This document shows positions 24,518 to 33,900 of a stretch of DNA of 64,000 nucleotides, piece by piece (within the stretch, counting starts at the first letter, position 1; every line of letters starts with the position of its first letter). Below the pieces are notes generated by a model. That model saw nothing but the letters and a program-made list of their open reading frames with translations. It had not been told where the DNA came from and made no database searches. The translations under genes were made by a program, and so were the position numbers. Location: assembly GCF_013283785.1 (NCBI RefSeq), contig NZ_JABCPZ010000022.1, forward strand, positions 1 to 64,000, written 5' to 3'. The stretch comes from Nonomuraea antri (lineage in GTDB: Bacteria > Actinomycetota > Actinomycetes > Streptosporangiales > Streptosporangiaceae).

Positions 24518-25288
24518 ATGGTTGATCACGTCCAGTCGCTGGCCCGGGGCCTCGCCGTGATCCGGGCGTTCAGCGCCGCCGAGCCCGAGCTCACGCTCAG
24601 CCAGGTCGCCCGCATCACCGGCCTGACCAGGGCGGCGGCCCGGCGGTTCCTGCTCACGCTGGCCGACCTCGGCTACGTGCGCAGCGACGGCCGGCTGTTC
24701 GCGCTCACGCCGCGGGTGCTGGAGCTCGGCTACGCCTACCTGTCCAGCCTGTCGCTGCCCGAGGTGGCCGACCCGCACCTGGAACGGCTGGCCGCCGAGG
24801 TGCGTGAGTCGGCCTCGGTCGCGGTGCTCGACGGCGCGGACGTCGTCTACGTGGCCCGCGTCGCCACCGCCCGCATCATGCGCGTCTCGATCAGCATCGG
24901 CACCCGGTTCCCCGCCTACTGCACCTCGATGGGCCGGGTGCTGCTGGCCGCGCTGTCCGCCGGGGAGTTCGACGACTACCTGGAACGGGCCGAGCCGCGC
25001 AGGCTCACCTCCAGGACCATCGTGCTGCCCGCCGCGCTGCGGGCCGAGGTGGCCCGGGTGCGCGCCCAGGGCTGGGCCATGGTGGACCAGGAGCTGGAGG
25101 AGGGGCTGCGCTCGATCGCGGCCCCCGTCCGCGACCGGTCGGGACGCACGGTCGCCGCGGTGAACGTCTCCACGCATGCCAGCAGGACCAGCCTGCAGCA
25201 GGTCAGGCGCGACCTGCTGCCGCCGCTGCTGGCCACGGCCGCCAGGATCGAAGCCGACCTGGCGGCCCTGTCGGTGGCCCGCGCCTGA
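24518..25288 (+). CDS. IclR family transcriptional regulator (PcaR/PobR-like)
   Basis: Regulator of 256 residues. The N-terminal winged helix-turn-helix is at about residues 5-65 (LTLSQVARITGLTRAAARRFL), followed by the IclR effector domain (VSISIGTRFPAYCTSMGRVLLA, VDQELEEGLRSIAAPVRD). The TRAAARRFL recognition helix is typical of the PcaR/PobR branch that controls aromatic acid catabolism. It is divergent from the transporter-decarboxylase-dehydrogenase operon and so is its likely regulator. It ends 4 bases from the convergent RpiR gene. Confidence 0.92.
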   Translation: MVDHVQSLARGLAVIRAFSAAEPELTLSQVARITGLTRAAARRFLLTLADLGYVRSDGRLFALTPRVLELGYAYLSSLSLPEVADPHLERLAAEVRESASVAVLDGADVVYVARVATARIMRVSISIGTRFPAYCTSMGRVLLAALSAGEFDDYLERAEPRRLTSRTIVLPAALRAEVARVRAQGWAMVDQELEEGLRSIAAPVRDRSGRTVAAVNVSTHASRTSLQQVRRDLLPPLLATAARIEADLAALSVARA

Positions 25289-25292
25289 TCGG

Positions 25293-26210
25293 TCAGCGGT
25301 TGCGGTAGCGGTCGGTGGCGTCCCTGGTGGCCCGGATCGCCGCGTCGGCCGTGTCGTACGTGCGCTGCGCCAGCCCGACGAAGATGCAGTCGACGATCAG
25401 TAACTGGCTGATCCTGCTGGCCAGCGCCCCGGGACGGAACGCGGTCTCCCGCCCGGCCGACACCAGTGTGTGATCGGCCAGCTCGGCCAGCGACGAACGC
25501 GGGTTGTTGGTGATCGCCACCAGCAGCGCCCCGGCCTCGGCCGCGGTGCGGGCCGGGACCAGCACGTCCGGCGTCTCGCCGCTGCAGCTGATCGCCACCA
25601 CCACGTCGGTGTCCTTGAGCAGCGCCGCGCTGGTGAGCGCCAGGTGCGCGTCGCTGAACGGGTGGCTGGACAGGCCGATCCGCAGCAGCTTCTGCGACAT
25701 GTCGGCGGCGACCAGGCCCGAGGCGGCCACGCCGTAGACGTCCACGCGGCGGGCGGCGGCGATGGCGCGCACCACCTCGCCCAGCCGGTCCGGGTCGAGC
25801 TGCGCGGCGGTGTCGGCCAGGGCCTCGGACTCGGCCCTGGCCACCTTGGCGATCACGTCGGTCAGCGGGTCGTCCGGGGCCAGGTCGCCGGGGACCAGGC
25901 GTTCCGGCTCCTTGGCCACGGCCGCGGCCAGCGCGAAACGCATCTGTGAGTAACCGGCGAAGCCCAGCGCCCTGGCGGTGCGTACGATCGTCGCCTCGCT
26001 GGTGCCGGACACCGCGCTGAACTCGGTGATCGTGCTCCTGACCACCAGGCCGGGATCGTCCAGGATGATCCGGGCGATGGCCTGGGCGGCGGGGGTGAGC
26101 GAGGGCAGCACCGCGCGCACGGTGGCGACCGGGTTCGCCGGCTCGGTCGCCCGCGCGGCGGGTTCCGCGGCCTGCCCGTCGGCGCCAGCGCCGCCGCGTG
26201 CCCGAGTCAT
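25293..26210 (-). CDS. RpiR/MurR family transcriptional regulator
   Basis: Sugar-phosphate-sensing regulator, 305 residues. An N-terminal HTH_6 domain (about residues 30-110, with FSAVSGTSEATIVRTARALGF) is followed by a SIS domain (VYGVAASGLVAADMSQKLLRIG; ISCSGETPDVLVPA). The ATG overlaps the stop of the hexosaminidase gene (ATGA), so it is co-transcribed with NagZ. MurR of E. coli senses MurNAc-6-phosphate, and the neighbourhood of NagZ and AnmK makes the same ligand plausible here. An inverted repeat at 27655-27690 in the shared promoter is a candidate target. Confidence 0.9.
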   Translation of the reverse strand: MTRARGGAGADGQAAEPAARATEPANPVATVRAVLPSLTPAAQAIARIILDDPGLVVRSTITEFSAVSGTSEATIVRTARALGFAGYSQMRFALAAAVAKEPERLVPGDLAPDDPLTDVIAKVARAESEALADTAAQLDPDRLGEVVRAIAAARRVDVYGVAASGLVAADMSQKLLRIGLSSHPFSDAHLALTSAALLKDTDVVVAISCSGETPDVLVPARTAAEAGALLVAITNNPRSSLAELADHTLVSAGRETAFRPGALASRISQLLIVDCIFVGLAQRTYDTADAAIRATRDATDRYRNR

Positions 26211-27649
26211 CGGGTGAGCCGTTCCGCCGCGGCCTGGGCCGAGGTGCGGGAGAGTCCGTGCGTGGCGAGGTGGGCGGCGCCGGCGGGCGTGTCGGGGACG
26301 CCGGTGTCGACCACGATCACGTCCGGCCGCTGCCGCACCGCCCGCGCCACCGTCTCGCGCACCCACGCGTGGCGTGCCGCGTCGTGCACCACCAGCACGA
26401 CCGGCCGTGGCTCGGCGCCGAGGTCGAGCCCGGCGGCGGGGTCCTGGCCGTCGAGGCGCAGCCGGGTGGTGCCGGGCAGCAGCGCGGTCAGCGCGGCGGT
26501 GATGCCGGTCGGCGTGGCCGGGTCGATGGCCTGGTTGAGCCGCGTGTTCACCTCGACCACCAGCGGCGGCTCGGCCAGCGTGGCCGCGCCGGTGACGGTC
26601 AGCGCGGCCCTGGCCGCCTCCAGGCCGGCGCCGGGGTCGGCGTCCGCGACGGCCTTCTCGCGCAGCGTGGCGTGCTCGGCGTACCAGCCGGCCAGCGCCC
26701 GAACCCGCTCGGCGGCCTGCGCCAGCCGCTCCTCGGCCAGCCGCCCGGAGCGCACCGCGGCCACGATCGCGTCGCGCAGCTCGTGCAGGCCGTGCTCGTC
26801 GACGAGCCCGGCGCAGATCGCGTCGGCCCCGGCGGCGAGCGCGCGCACCGCGATCTCGCCCGGCGGGTACTGGGCGGCCACGGCGCGCATCTCGATCGCG
26901 TCCGTGACGAGCATGCCGTCGAAGCCGAGCTCGTCCCTGAGCAACCCGGTCAGCACGGCGCCGCTCAGTGTCGCGGGCAGCTCGGGGTCGAGCGCGGGCA
27001 CCAGCAGGTGGCCGCACATGATGGCGCGCACCCCGGCGGCGACGGCGGCGCGGAACGGCGGCAGGTCGCGCTCGGCCAGCACCTCGCGTGAGGCGTGCAC
27101 GGTGGGCAGCGCCAGGTGGGAGTCGGTGATCGTGTCGCCGTGACCGGGGAAGTGCTTGGCGCAGGCGGCGACGCCCGCGCCCTGCGTGCCCCGCACGTAC
27201 GCGACCGTGTGACGGGAGACCAGCTCGGGATCGGGCCCGAACGAGCGGATGCCGATGACGGGGTTGGCGGGGTTGGCGTTCACGTCGACGGCGGGCGCGT
27301 AGTTGAGCGTGATGTCGTGTTCGGCGAGCATTCTGGCGATCTGCCGGGCCACCCGCTCGGTGAGGTTCACGTCGTCGGCCACGCCCAGCGCGCGGTTGCC
27401 GGGGAAGGAGCTGCCGGTGGTCGCCTCCAGCCGGGTGACCGCGCCGCCTTCCTCGTCGATGGCGAGCACCACGTCCGGGCTTTCCGCCCGCATCTGGGCG
27501 ATGAGCTGGTCGTTCGGGAAGTTGCGTGCGAACAGCACGGCGCCGCCGAGCCCCTCGCCAAGGGCTCGGCGCAGCCAGTCGGGGGCGGTGGTTCCCTCGA
27601 AGCCAGGCTGAAGCACCGCCATGGCGAGTTGGTACAGGTCAGGCGACAT
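26207..27649 (-). CDS. nagZ: Beta-N-acetylglucosaminidase, GH3 (NagZ)
   Basis: Canonical cytoplasmic NagZ, 480 residues. It cleaves GlcNAc from muropeptide-derived disaccharides. The full motif KHFPGHGDTITDSH is at residues 165-178 with the acid/base dyad D176/H178, and the nucleophile is D250 (LVTDAIEM). A C-terminal domain of about 150 residues follows. The ATG at 27649 is chosen because a GAAGGAA ribosome site precedes it; the longer frame to 27739 runs into the divergent gene's start. It forms an operon with the RpiR regulator and faces the GHL10-AnmK operon. Unlike the GH3 at 15297 it keeps all NagZ loop residues. Confidence 0.92.
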   Translation of the reverse strand: MSPDLYQLAMAVLQPGFEGTTAPDWLRRALGEGLGGAVLFARNFPNDQLIAQMRAESPDVVLAIDEEGGAVTRLEATTGSSFPGNRALGVADDVNLTERVARQIARMLAEHDITLNYAPAVDVNANPANPVIGIRSFGPDPELVSRHTVAYVRGTQGAGVAACAKHFPGHGDTITDSHLALPTVHASREVLAERDLPPFRAAVAAGVRAIMCGHLLVPALDPELPATLSGAVLTGLLRDELGFDGMLVTDAIEMRAVAAQYPPGEIAVRALAAGADAICAGLVDEHGLHELRDAIVAAVRSGRLAEERLAQAAERVRALAGWYAEHATLREKAVADADPGAGLEAARAALTVTGAATLAEPPLVVEVNTRLNQAIDPATPTGITAALTALLPGTTRLRLDGQDPAAGLDLGAEPRPVVLVVHDAARHAWVRETVARAVRQRPDVIVVDTGVPDTPAGAAHLATHGLSRTSAQAAAERLTR

Positions 27650-27654
27650 TCGGC

Positions 27655-27690
27655 ATTTTCCTTCACAGTTGTTGATCTGAAGGTAATTTT
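27655..27690. promoter_or_regulatory. Inverted repeat, candidate RpiR/MurR-type operator
   Basis: ATTTTCCTTCA (from 27655) and TGAAGGTAATT (27678-27688) form imperfect 11-bp arms (9 of 11 pairs, perfect in the inner CCTTCA/TGAAGG) around a 12-base spacer. They lie in the 88-bp gap between nagZ (leftward) and the GHL10 gene (rightward). Part of the left arm is also the nagZ ribosome site, so binding there could block both transcription and translation. Confidence 0.45.
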
Positions 27691-27737
27691 CTGCCATCGT
27701 CGCCCTCGACACAACCACTTCCGAGAGGCCACCCCCC

Positions 27738-29270
27738 ATGCCGAGCAGAAGGACTCTCCTGAAGGGTCTCGCCCTCGCCGCCGCCGCTACCGCCGTCCCG
27801 CTGCCCGCCTTCGCGGCCGACGGCTACATCCCGCCGCTGCGCCAGATGCGCGGCATGTGGATCGCGTCGGTGGTCAACATCAACTGGCCGTCGAAGCCCG
27901 GGCTCACCGCCGAGCAGCAGAAGGCCGAATACCTGGCGTGGCTCGACGTGGCGGTCGCGCGCAAGCTGAACTCGGTGTTCGTGCAGATCAGGCCGACCGC
28001 GGACGCGTTCTGGCCGTCGCCGTTCGAGCCGTGGTCGCAGTACCTGACCGGCACCCAGGGCCAGGACCCCGGCTACGACCCGCTCGGATTCGCCGTCGAG
28101 GAGACGCACAAGCGCGGCCTGGCCTTCCACGCCTGGTTCAACCCGTACCGGGTGTCGATGCAGGCCGACCCGGCCAAGCTGCACCCCGACCACCCCGGGC
28201 GCAAGAACCCCGACTGGATCCTGCCGTTCGGCGGCAAGCTCTACTACAACCCGGGCATGCCCGAGGTACGCAAGTTCTGCCAGGACGCCATGATGGACGC
28301 GGTCACCCGCTACGACATCGACGGCCTGCACTTCGACGACTACTTCTACCCGACCAACACCACGGCCTTCGACGACGCCGAGGAGTTCGCCAAGTACGGC
28401 GCCGGCTTCCCCGACCTGGCCGCCTGGCGGCGCAACAACGTGGACCTGATGGTCCAGGAGATGCAGCAGCGCGTGCTGGCCGAGAAGCCGGAGATCGCCT
28501 GGGGCATCAGCCCGTCCGGCATCTGGCGCAACAAGGGCACCGACCCGATCGGCTCCGAGACCAACGGCGGCCAGTCGTACGACAACCTGCACGCCGACAC
28601 CCGCGGCTGGGTCAAGAAGGGCTGGCTCGACTACATCGCGCCGCAGCTCTACTGGTACATCGGCCAGCCCCCGGCCGACTACTCCAAGCTCGTGCCGTGG
28701 TGGTCGGACGTGGCCAAGGGCACGAACACGCTGCTGTGGATCGGCCAGGCCGCCTACAAGGCGGGCGACCCGGCGCAGACCGTACCGCAGTGGCACGACC
28801 CGGCGGAGCTGTCCAAGCACCTGTTCCTCAACCGGAACCACCCGGAGATCAGCGGCGACATCTGGTACAACGCCAACGACGTCAAGGTCGACAGGATCAC
28901 CTCGATCACCACCGCCGTCAACGACCACTACCAGCGGCCGGCGCTCGCGCCCGTGCTGCCCAGGCTCGCCGGCGGGGAGCCGCCCAGGCGTCCGGTGCTG
29001 GCCTACGCGCTGCGCCGCGGCGACGGCGTGCACGTGCGCGCGGTGGCCACCGGCAGGGACGAGCCGTTCCAGTTCGCGATCTTCCGCCTGGCCGACCACG
29101 CCCGCCCCGGCGCCTTCGACGACGCGCGTAACCTGGTCGCGGTCGTGCCCGGCGACCGGCACGTGACCTGGGTCGACCCCGAGGGCAAGCGCGGCGACCA
29201 CTACTACGTGGTGGCGGTCGACCGGGCCAACCGCACCAGCCGTCCCAGCAACGGCTTCCGCGTGATCTGA
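27738..29270 (+). CDS. Secreted family 10-like glycoside hydrolase (GHL10/DUF187, YngK-like)
   Basis: Predicted exported glycosidase with a TIM barrel, 510 residues. The N-terminus is a twin-arginine-type signal (SRRTLLKG, then a hydrophobic stretch ending AFAA at about residue 27). The barrel starts at [18 protein letters not shown]. The HAWFNPYR and [11 protein letters not shown] blocks (acidic residues likely catalytic) and ISPSGIWRN are typical of DUF187 proteins. A fibronectin-like C-terminal region of about 100 residues follows. Biochemistry of the family is sparse. Placement between nagZ and anmK argues for a cell-wall or amino-sugar glycan. It ends 8 bases before anmK. Confidence 0.88.
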   Translation: MPSRRTLLKGLALAAAATAVPLPAFAADGYIPPLRQMRGMWIASVVNINWPSKPGLTAEQQKAEYLAWLDVAVARKLNSVFVQIRPTADAFWPSPFEPWSQYLTGTQGQDPGYDPLGFAVEETHKRGLAFHAWFNPYRVSMQADPAKLHPDHPGRKNPDWILPFGGKLYYNPGMPEVRKFCQDAMMDAVTRYDIDGLHFDDYFYPTNTTAFDDAEEFAKYGAGFPDLAAWRRNNVDLMVQEMQQRVLAEKPEIAWGISPSGIWRNKGTDPIGSETNGGQSYDNLHADTRGWVKKGWLDYIAPQLYWYIGQPPADYSKLVPWWSDVAKGTNTLLWIGQAAYKAGDPAQTVPQWHDPAELSKHLFLNRNHPEISGDIWYNANDVKVDRITSITTAVNDHYQRPALAPVLPRLAGGEPPRRPVLAYALRRGDGVHVRAVATGRDEPFQFAIFRLADHARPGAFDDARNLVAVVPGDRHVTWVDPEGKRGDHYYVVAVDRANRTSRPSNGFRVI

Positions 29271-29278
29271 GGAGTGTG

Positions 29279-30379
29279 ATGCGGGTTCTCGGCCTGATCT
29301 CCGGCACCTCGCACGACGGCATCGACAGCGCCGTCGTCGACTGGTCGCTCGACGGCGGCGTGCTCACCGGCAGGCTGGAACATGCCGGCGAGCGGCCGTA
29401 CGAGCCGGGGCTGCGGGCCCGCATCGCGGCGGCGCTGCCGCCAGGACGGGTGGACCTGGGCGAGGTGTGCGCCCTGGACACGCTCATCGGCCAGGCGTTC
29501 GCCGAGGCCGCGCTGGCCGCACCGGAAGCGGACCTGATCTGCTCGCACGGGCAGACGCTGTTCCACTGGGTCGAGGACGGGCAGGTCAGGGGCACGCTGC
29601 AGCTCGGGCAGCCGGCCTGGATCGCCGAGCGCACCGGCGTGCCGGTCGTCTCGGACGTCCGGGCCCGCGACGTGGCGGCCGGCGGGCAGGGCGCGCCCCT
29701 GGTGTCGTACCTGGACCTGCTGCTCATGGCCGGGCTGCCGGGCCGCACCGGCGCGCTGAACCTGGGCGGCATCGCCAACCTGACCGTGCGCGAGCCCGCG
29801 CTCGCCTACGACACCGGGCCCGCGTGCGCGCTCATCGACGCCGCCGCGCCGCCGTACGACGAGGACGGCGCGCTCGGCGCGGCGGGCACGGTGAACGAGA
29901 GCCTGCTGCGCGAACTGCTGGCCGAGCCCTACTACGCGATGAAGCCGCCGAAGAGCACCGGGAAAGAGCTGTTCACCCCCGGCTACGTGACCGCGGACCT
30001 GCCCCAGGCCGACCTCGTGGCCACGCTGACCGCGCTGACCGCCGAGACCGTGGCCGCCGAGGTGCGCGGACACGGGCTCGACACGGTGATCGTCTCCGGC
30101 GGCGGCAGCAGGAACCCCACGTTGATGGGCATGCTGCGCGCGCGTGCGTCGCAGGCTCACTTCAGAACCAGCGACGAGCTCGGTGTGCCGTCGGACGCCA
30201 AGGAGGCGATCGCCTTCTCGCTGTTCGGCTGGCTCACCGCGCACGGACTTCCCGCGACCGTGCCCGCCTGCACCGGCGCTTCTGGCGCGCGGGTGCTGGG
30301 CACGGTGACACCGGGCTCCGGGCCGTTGACGCTGCCGGAACCCCTCGCCGAAGCCCCGGTCGCGATCCGCTTCCTATGA
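29279..30379 (+). CDS. anmK: Anhydro-N-acetylmuramic acid kinase
   Basis: Converts 1,6-anhydro-MurNAc plus ATP to MurNAc-6-phosphate in cell-wall recycling, 366 residues. Signatures are [18 protein letters not shown] at the N-terminus, [22 protein letters not shown], the [10 protein letters not shown] block with the catalytic-region Asp, and [14 protein letters not shown] near the C-terminus. The ATG at 29279 is preceded by GGAG at 4 bases; a GTG at 29276 is an alternative. It is co-transcribed with the GHL10 gene. Its product would feed MurQ (7234-8127), linking the two ends of the amino-sugar region. The last 6 bases overlap the convergent FHA gene. Confidence 0.95.
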   Translation: MRVLGLISGTSHDGIDSAVVDWSLDGGVLTGRLEHAGERPYEPGLRARIAAALPPGRVDLGEVCALDTLIGQAFAEAALAAPEADLICSHGQTLFHWVEDGQVRGTLQLGQPAWIAERTGVPVVSDVRARDVAAGGQGAPLVSYLDLLLMAGLPGRTGALNLGGIANLTVREPALAYDTGPACALIDAAAPPYDEDGALGAAGTVNESLLRELLAEPYYAMKPPKSTGKELFTPGYVTADLPQADLVATLTALTAETVAAEVRGHGLDTVIVSGGGSRNPTLMGMLRARASQAHFRTSDELGVPSDAKEAIAFSLFGWLTAHGLPATVPACTGASGARVLGTVTPGSGPLTLPEPLAEAPVAIRFL

Positions 30380-31018
30380 GGCCCTGCGGCCGGCCGCCGA
30401 CGGCGCCTCGGCCGAAGTGCCCGACCGCTGTGGTGGAACCACCGGGGTCGGACGCACCAGACCGAGCGCGACGACCTCGTTGGCCAGTCGGGTGCGCCGG
30501 TTGGTGCCCTCAGGAATGCGGAACTTCTGATAGAGCCGCAGCAGGTGTTGCTTGACCGCGGCCTCGGTCACGACCAGGTCATCGGCGATCTCGCGGGCGG
30601 TCGCCGGTGCGACGAACGCCTCGTCGGACAGCGCCGGCCGGCAGAGCGAGGTCAGCACGTCGACCTCGCGCCTGGTCAGCTCGGGCGCGGCGGCCCGGCG
30701 CAGTTCGACCTCAGGGGTGAAGTCCTCTCGGGGGACTCCACCGATGCGACCCCGCGCCGCGCCGAAGGAAACGACGTCGCCGTCGTCAAGGACCCTCCGG
30801 GCGATCGGCCTGCCGTTCACCCGTGTGCCGTTGCGGGACAGGCCCAAGTCAACGACGTACAGGTAGGGTCCTCGTCTGACGAACTCGGCATGGAGTCGAG
30901 ACACGCTCGGGTCGGTGAGCCGGATGTCAACACCCCGGCCTCTGCCGACCGTCGTGATCTCGGGGCGCAACGGGACCACCTCGCCGGTGTCCTCGATGCG
31001 TATGAACGGCCCCTCCAC
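30374..31018 (-). CDS. FHA-domain protein with C-terminal LuxR-like helix-turn-helix
   Basis: Predicted cytoplasmic protein of 214 residues. The FHA phosphothreonine-binding domain covers about residues 5-95 ([37 protein letters not shown]). The C-terminal half resembles a LuxR-type helix-turn-helix ([36 protein letters not shown]). A GTG start at 31018 with GGGGAGGAA upstream is chosen. This layout suggests a DNA-binding protein controlled by Ser/Thr phosphorylation. A PknB-type kinase is encoded 13 kb away, but no direct link is shown. Confidence 0.88.
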   Translation of the reverse strand: MEGPFIRIEDTGEVVPLRPEITTVGRGRGVDIRLTDPSVSRLHAEFVRRGPYLYVVDLGLSRNGTRVNGRPIARRVLDDGDVVSFGAARGRIGGVPREDFTPEVELRRAAAPELTRREVDVLTSLCRPALSDEAFVAPATAREIADDLVVTEAAVKQHLLRLYQKFRIPEGTNRRTRLANEVVALGLVRPTPVVPPQRSGTSAEAPSAAGRRAS

Positions 31019-31123
31019 GGCAGTTCCTCCCCAGGTAGCCCGCCGTAACTATTACTACAGCTCCGGCTTACCCAAACGAGGGGATGCGGAATCGCCTTTG
31101 CCATAAGGAGAATCCCGCGTGAA

Positions 31124-31139
31124 ATTGGTCTGGACCTTT
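31124..31139 (+). promoter_or_regulatory. DasR-box-like (dre-like) site upstream of citrate synthase
   Basis: ATTGGTCTGGACCTTT matches the DasR consensus A(C/T)TGGTCTAGACCA(G/C)T at 13 of 16 positions, and its core is GGTC-TG-GACC. It lies about 60 bases upstream of the citrate synthase start. DasR is the GlcN-6-phosphate-responsive GntR regulator of streptomycetes. Its gene is not in this window, so whether the organism has it is unknown. Confidence 0.4.
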
Positions 31140-31199
31140 GCGGACGGTTTTGCCTGCTCACGGGTAGACTTCGGACGAAGATAAGCGGAGGAATCACTC

Positions 31200-32321
31200 A
31201 TGGCGGACAAGCCCACGAAAGGCCTCGCCGATGTCGTAGCCGCGTCCACAGCGCTGAGCGACATTGACGGCAAGGCCGGTCGCCTCTTCTATCGCGGATA
31301 CGACATCCACGATCTGGCCGGCCGAGCGACGTTCGAAGAGACCGCGTACCTGCTGCAGCACGGCAAGCTGCCGAACCGCGAGGAGCTGGCCGCGTACGGC
31401 GCCGACCTGGCCCGCGGCCGCGAGCTGGGGGCCCTCGTCGCGCAGAACGTGGCGGAGATCGCCGAGAAGCAGAAACCGATGGAGGCGTTGCGCTCGCTGG
31501 TCTCGCTGTCCGGCGCCGACGACCCGGACAAGGACTCCATCGCCCCCGACGCCAACCTGCGCAAGGCCGCGCGCCTGGTCGCGCAGCAGCCCGTGCTCGT
31601 CGCCCTCTACCACGCCGCGCGCACCGGCGGCAGCGTCCCTGCCCCCGACCCCGGGCTCAGCATCGCGGGCAACTTCCTCCTGCAGGTCACCGGCCGCGTC
31701 CCGGCCAAGCGGGAGATCGAGATCTTCGACGAGTGCCTGGTGCTGCACGCCGACCACACGATGAACGCCTCCACGTTCGCCGCCCGCGTCTGCGCCGCGA
31801 CCCTGTCCGACATGCACTCGGCCATCGTCGCCGCCATCGGCACGCTCAAGGGCCCCCTGCACGGCGGCGCGAACGAGCAGGTCATGAAGACGCTGGAGTC
31901 GATCTCCCCGAGCGGCGTGGCCCAGGCGGTCAGGGACAAGCTCGCGGCCGGCGAGAAGATCATGGGCTTCGGCCACCGCGTGTACAAGACCGAGGACCCG
32001 CGCGCCACACACCTGCGCAGGATGTCCGCCGAACTGGCCGAGTCCACCGGCGATGACACCTACTATCGGATGTCCAAGGAAATGGAAGAGGTCGTCCTGG
32101 AGACGAAGGGCCTCTACCCGAACGTAGACTTCTTCGCCGCGTCGGTTTACCACTACCTCGGCATCCCGACCGACCTGTTCACCCCGGTCTTCTCGATCAG
32201 CCGCATGTCCGGCTGGACCGCTCATGTGATCGAGCAGCACGCCGACAACCGGCTGATCCGCCCGGACAGCGAGTACATCGGCGAGCGCGACCAGAAGTGG
32301 AAGCCCATAGACGAGAGATGA
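31200..32321 (+). CDS. gltA: Citrate synthase
   Basis: Condenses acetyl-CoA and oxaloacetate to citrate, 373 residues, the short bacterial type related to methylcitrate synthases. The catalytic segments are GPLHGGANEQ, MGFGHRVYKTEDPRA and NVDFFAASVY (His, His, Asp). The ATG at 31200 has a GCGGAGGAA ribosome site. It is transcribed with a DUF3017 gene (ATGA overlap) and lies just upstream of isocitrate dehydrogenase. Related 2-methylcitrate synthases share these motifs; no prp genes are adjacent, which favours the TCA role. Confidence 0.92.
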   Translation: MADKPTKGLADVVAASTALSDIDGKAGRLFYRGYDIHDLAGRATFEETAYLLQHGKLPNREELAAYGADLARGRELGALVAQNVAEIAEKQKPMEALRSLVSLSGADDPDKDSIAPDANLRKAARLVAQQPVLVALYHAARTGGSVPAPDPGLSIAGNFLLQVTGRVPAKREIEIFDECLVLHADHTMNASTFAARVCAATLSDMHSAIVAAIGTLKGPLHGGANEQVMKTLESISPSGVAQAVRDKLAAGEKIMGFGHRVYKTEDPRATHLRRMSAELAESTGDDTYYRMSKEMEEVVLETKGLYPNVDFFAASVYHYLGIPTDLFTPVFSISRMSGWTAHVIEQHADNRLIRPDSEYIGERDQKWKPIDER

Positions 32322-32620
32322 GCCAGGAGCACTCCAAAGGCGAACGCTGGGGACCGTACCCGCTGATACTGGCGGGTGCGGTCATCGGCGTGCTCGTCAT
32401 GATCCTGCTGGACCCGCGGTGGGGCGGGTTCGTGCTCGGCGGTCTCGTCATGATCGCGGCCGCGCTCCGGTTCTCCGGATTCACCGGCCAGCTTGTCGTA
32501 CGGAGCAAGAAGACCGACGTGATCACGCTCGGCTTGTTCGGGTTCATCCTGGTCCTGACCTCGCTCCTGCTCGGCAACGCCGGGCTCAAGCAGCTGATCA
32601 TGTCCCTTTTCGCCCGTTGA
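32318..32620 (+). CDS. DUF3017-like small membrane protein
   Basis: 100 residues: a hydrophilic N-terminus (MSQEHSKGERWG), then about three membrane segments (PLILAGAVIGVLVMILL, FVLGGLVMIAAAL, LGLFGFILVLTSLLLG) with KKTDV before the last. Its shape fits the DUF3017 family of actinobacteria, which often lies near TCA-cycle or folD genes. The ATG overlaps the citrate synthase stop. Function unknown. Confidence 0.75.
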   Translation: MSQEHSKGERWGPYPLILAGAVIGVLVMILLDPRWGGFVLGGLVMIAAALRFSGFTGQLVVRSKKTDVITLGLFGFILVLTSLLLGNAGLKQLIMSLFAR

Positions 32621-32673
32621 CATGGGCGTCCGATAGCCTCAAGCCATCAATTCATTGAAGGGGAACCATTCGC

Positions 32674-33891
32674 ATGCCCAAGATCAAGGTGGAGAATCCC
32701 GTCGTCGAGCTTGACGGCGACGAGATGACCCGGATCATCTGGCAGTTCATCAAGGACCAGCTGATCCTTCCCTATCTCGACGTCGACCTGAAGTACTACG
32801 ACCTCGGCATCGAGCACCGCGACGCCACGGACGACCAGGTCACCATCGACTCCGCGAACGCCATCAAGAAGTACGGCGTCGGTGTGAAGTGCGCCACCAT
32901 CACCCCGGACGAGGCGCGGGTCGAGGAGTTCGGTCTCAAGAAGATGTGGAAGTCCCCGAACGGGACCATCCGCAACATCCTCGGCGGCGTCATCTTCCGC
33001 GAGCCGATCATCATGTCGAACGTGCCGCGGCTCGTACCCGGCTGGACCAAGCCGATCGTCGTCGGCCGTCACGCCTTCGGCGACCAGTACCGCGCCACCG
33101 ACCTCAAGGTCCCCGGCGAGGGCACGCTGACCCTCACCTACACGCCGAAGGACGGCTCCGAGCCGATCGAGCTCGACGTGTACGACTTCCCCGGCGGCGG
33201 CGTCGCGATGGCGATGTACAACCTGGACGAGTCGATCCGCGACTTCGCCCGCGCCTCCATGCGTTACGGCCTGGCCCGCAACTACCCGGTCTACCTCTCC
33301 ACGAAGAACACGATCCTCAAGGCCTACGACGGCCGCTTCAAGGACATCTTCGCCGAGGTCTACGAGAGCGAGTTCAAGGCCGAGTTCGAGGCCGCCGGCA
33401 TCTCCTACGAGCACCGCCTCATCGACGACATGGTCGCCGCCGCGCTCAAGTGGGAGGGCGGCTACGTCTGGGCCTGCAAGAACTACGACGGCGACGTGCA
33501 GTCCGACACCGTCGCGCAGGGCTTCGGCTCGCTCGGCCTGATGACCTCCGTGCTCATGACCCCCGACGGCCGCACCGTCGAGGCCGAGGCCGCGCACGGC
33601 ACGGTCACCCGCCACTACCGCGAGCACCAGAAGGGCAACCCCACCTCCACGAACCCGATCGCCTCGATCTTCGCGTGGACGCGTGGCCTGGCCCACCGCG
33701 GCAAGCTCGACAACACCCCGGCGGTGACGGAGTTCGCGAACACGCTGGAGCAGGTCTGCGTCGAGACCGTCGAGAGCGGCCAGATGACCAAGGACCTCGC
33801 GCTCCTGGTCGGCGGCGACGCCAAGTGGCTCACCACCCAGGACTTCCTGGCGGCGATCGACGAGAACCTGAAGAAGAAGATGTCCGTCTGA
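32674..33891 (+). CDS. icd: NADP-dependent isocitrate dehydrogenase (eukaryote-like homodimeric type)
   Basis: Oxidative decarboxylation of isocitrate to 2-oxoglutarate, 405 residues, similar to the mitochondrial/cytosolic eukaryotic enzymes and not to E. coli Icd. Features are the [11 protein letters not shown] start, the [19 protein letters not shown] substrate loop, [18 protein letters not shown] and the NADP-binding [25 protein letters not shown] ribosome site precedes the ATG. It follows the DUF3017 gene by 53 bases and may be in the same transcript. A hairpin at 33901-33958 ends it. Confidence 0.95.
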   Translation: MPKIKVENPVVELDGDEMTRIIWQFIKDQLILPYLDVDLKYYDLGIEHRDATDDQVTIDSANAIKKYGVGVKCATITPDEARVEEFGLKKMWKSPNGTIRNILGGVIFREPIIMSNVPRLVPGWTKPIVVGRHAFGDQYRATDLKVPGEGTLTLTYTPKDGSEPIELDVYDFPGGGVAMAMYNLDESIRDFARASMRYGLARNYPVYLSTKNTILKAYDGRFKDIFAEVYESEFKAEFEAAGISYEHRLIDDMVAAALKWEGGYVWACKNYDGDVQSDTVAQGFGSLGLMTSVLMTPDGRTVEAEAAHGTVTRHYREHQKGNPTSTNPIASIFAWTRGLAHRGKLDNTPAVTEFANTLEQVCVETVESGQMTKDLALLVGGDAKWLTTQDFLAAIDENLKKKMSV

Positions 33892-33900
33892 TCGACGCTG

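Noticed and set aside
18056-25288. Sulfonate or taurine utilisation operon
   Set aside because: The importer type alone would fit, but no monooxygenase or sulfonate enzyme is present; the co-transcribed decarboxylase and aldehyde dehydrogenase point to aromatic acids.
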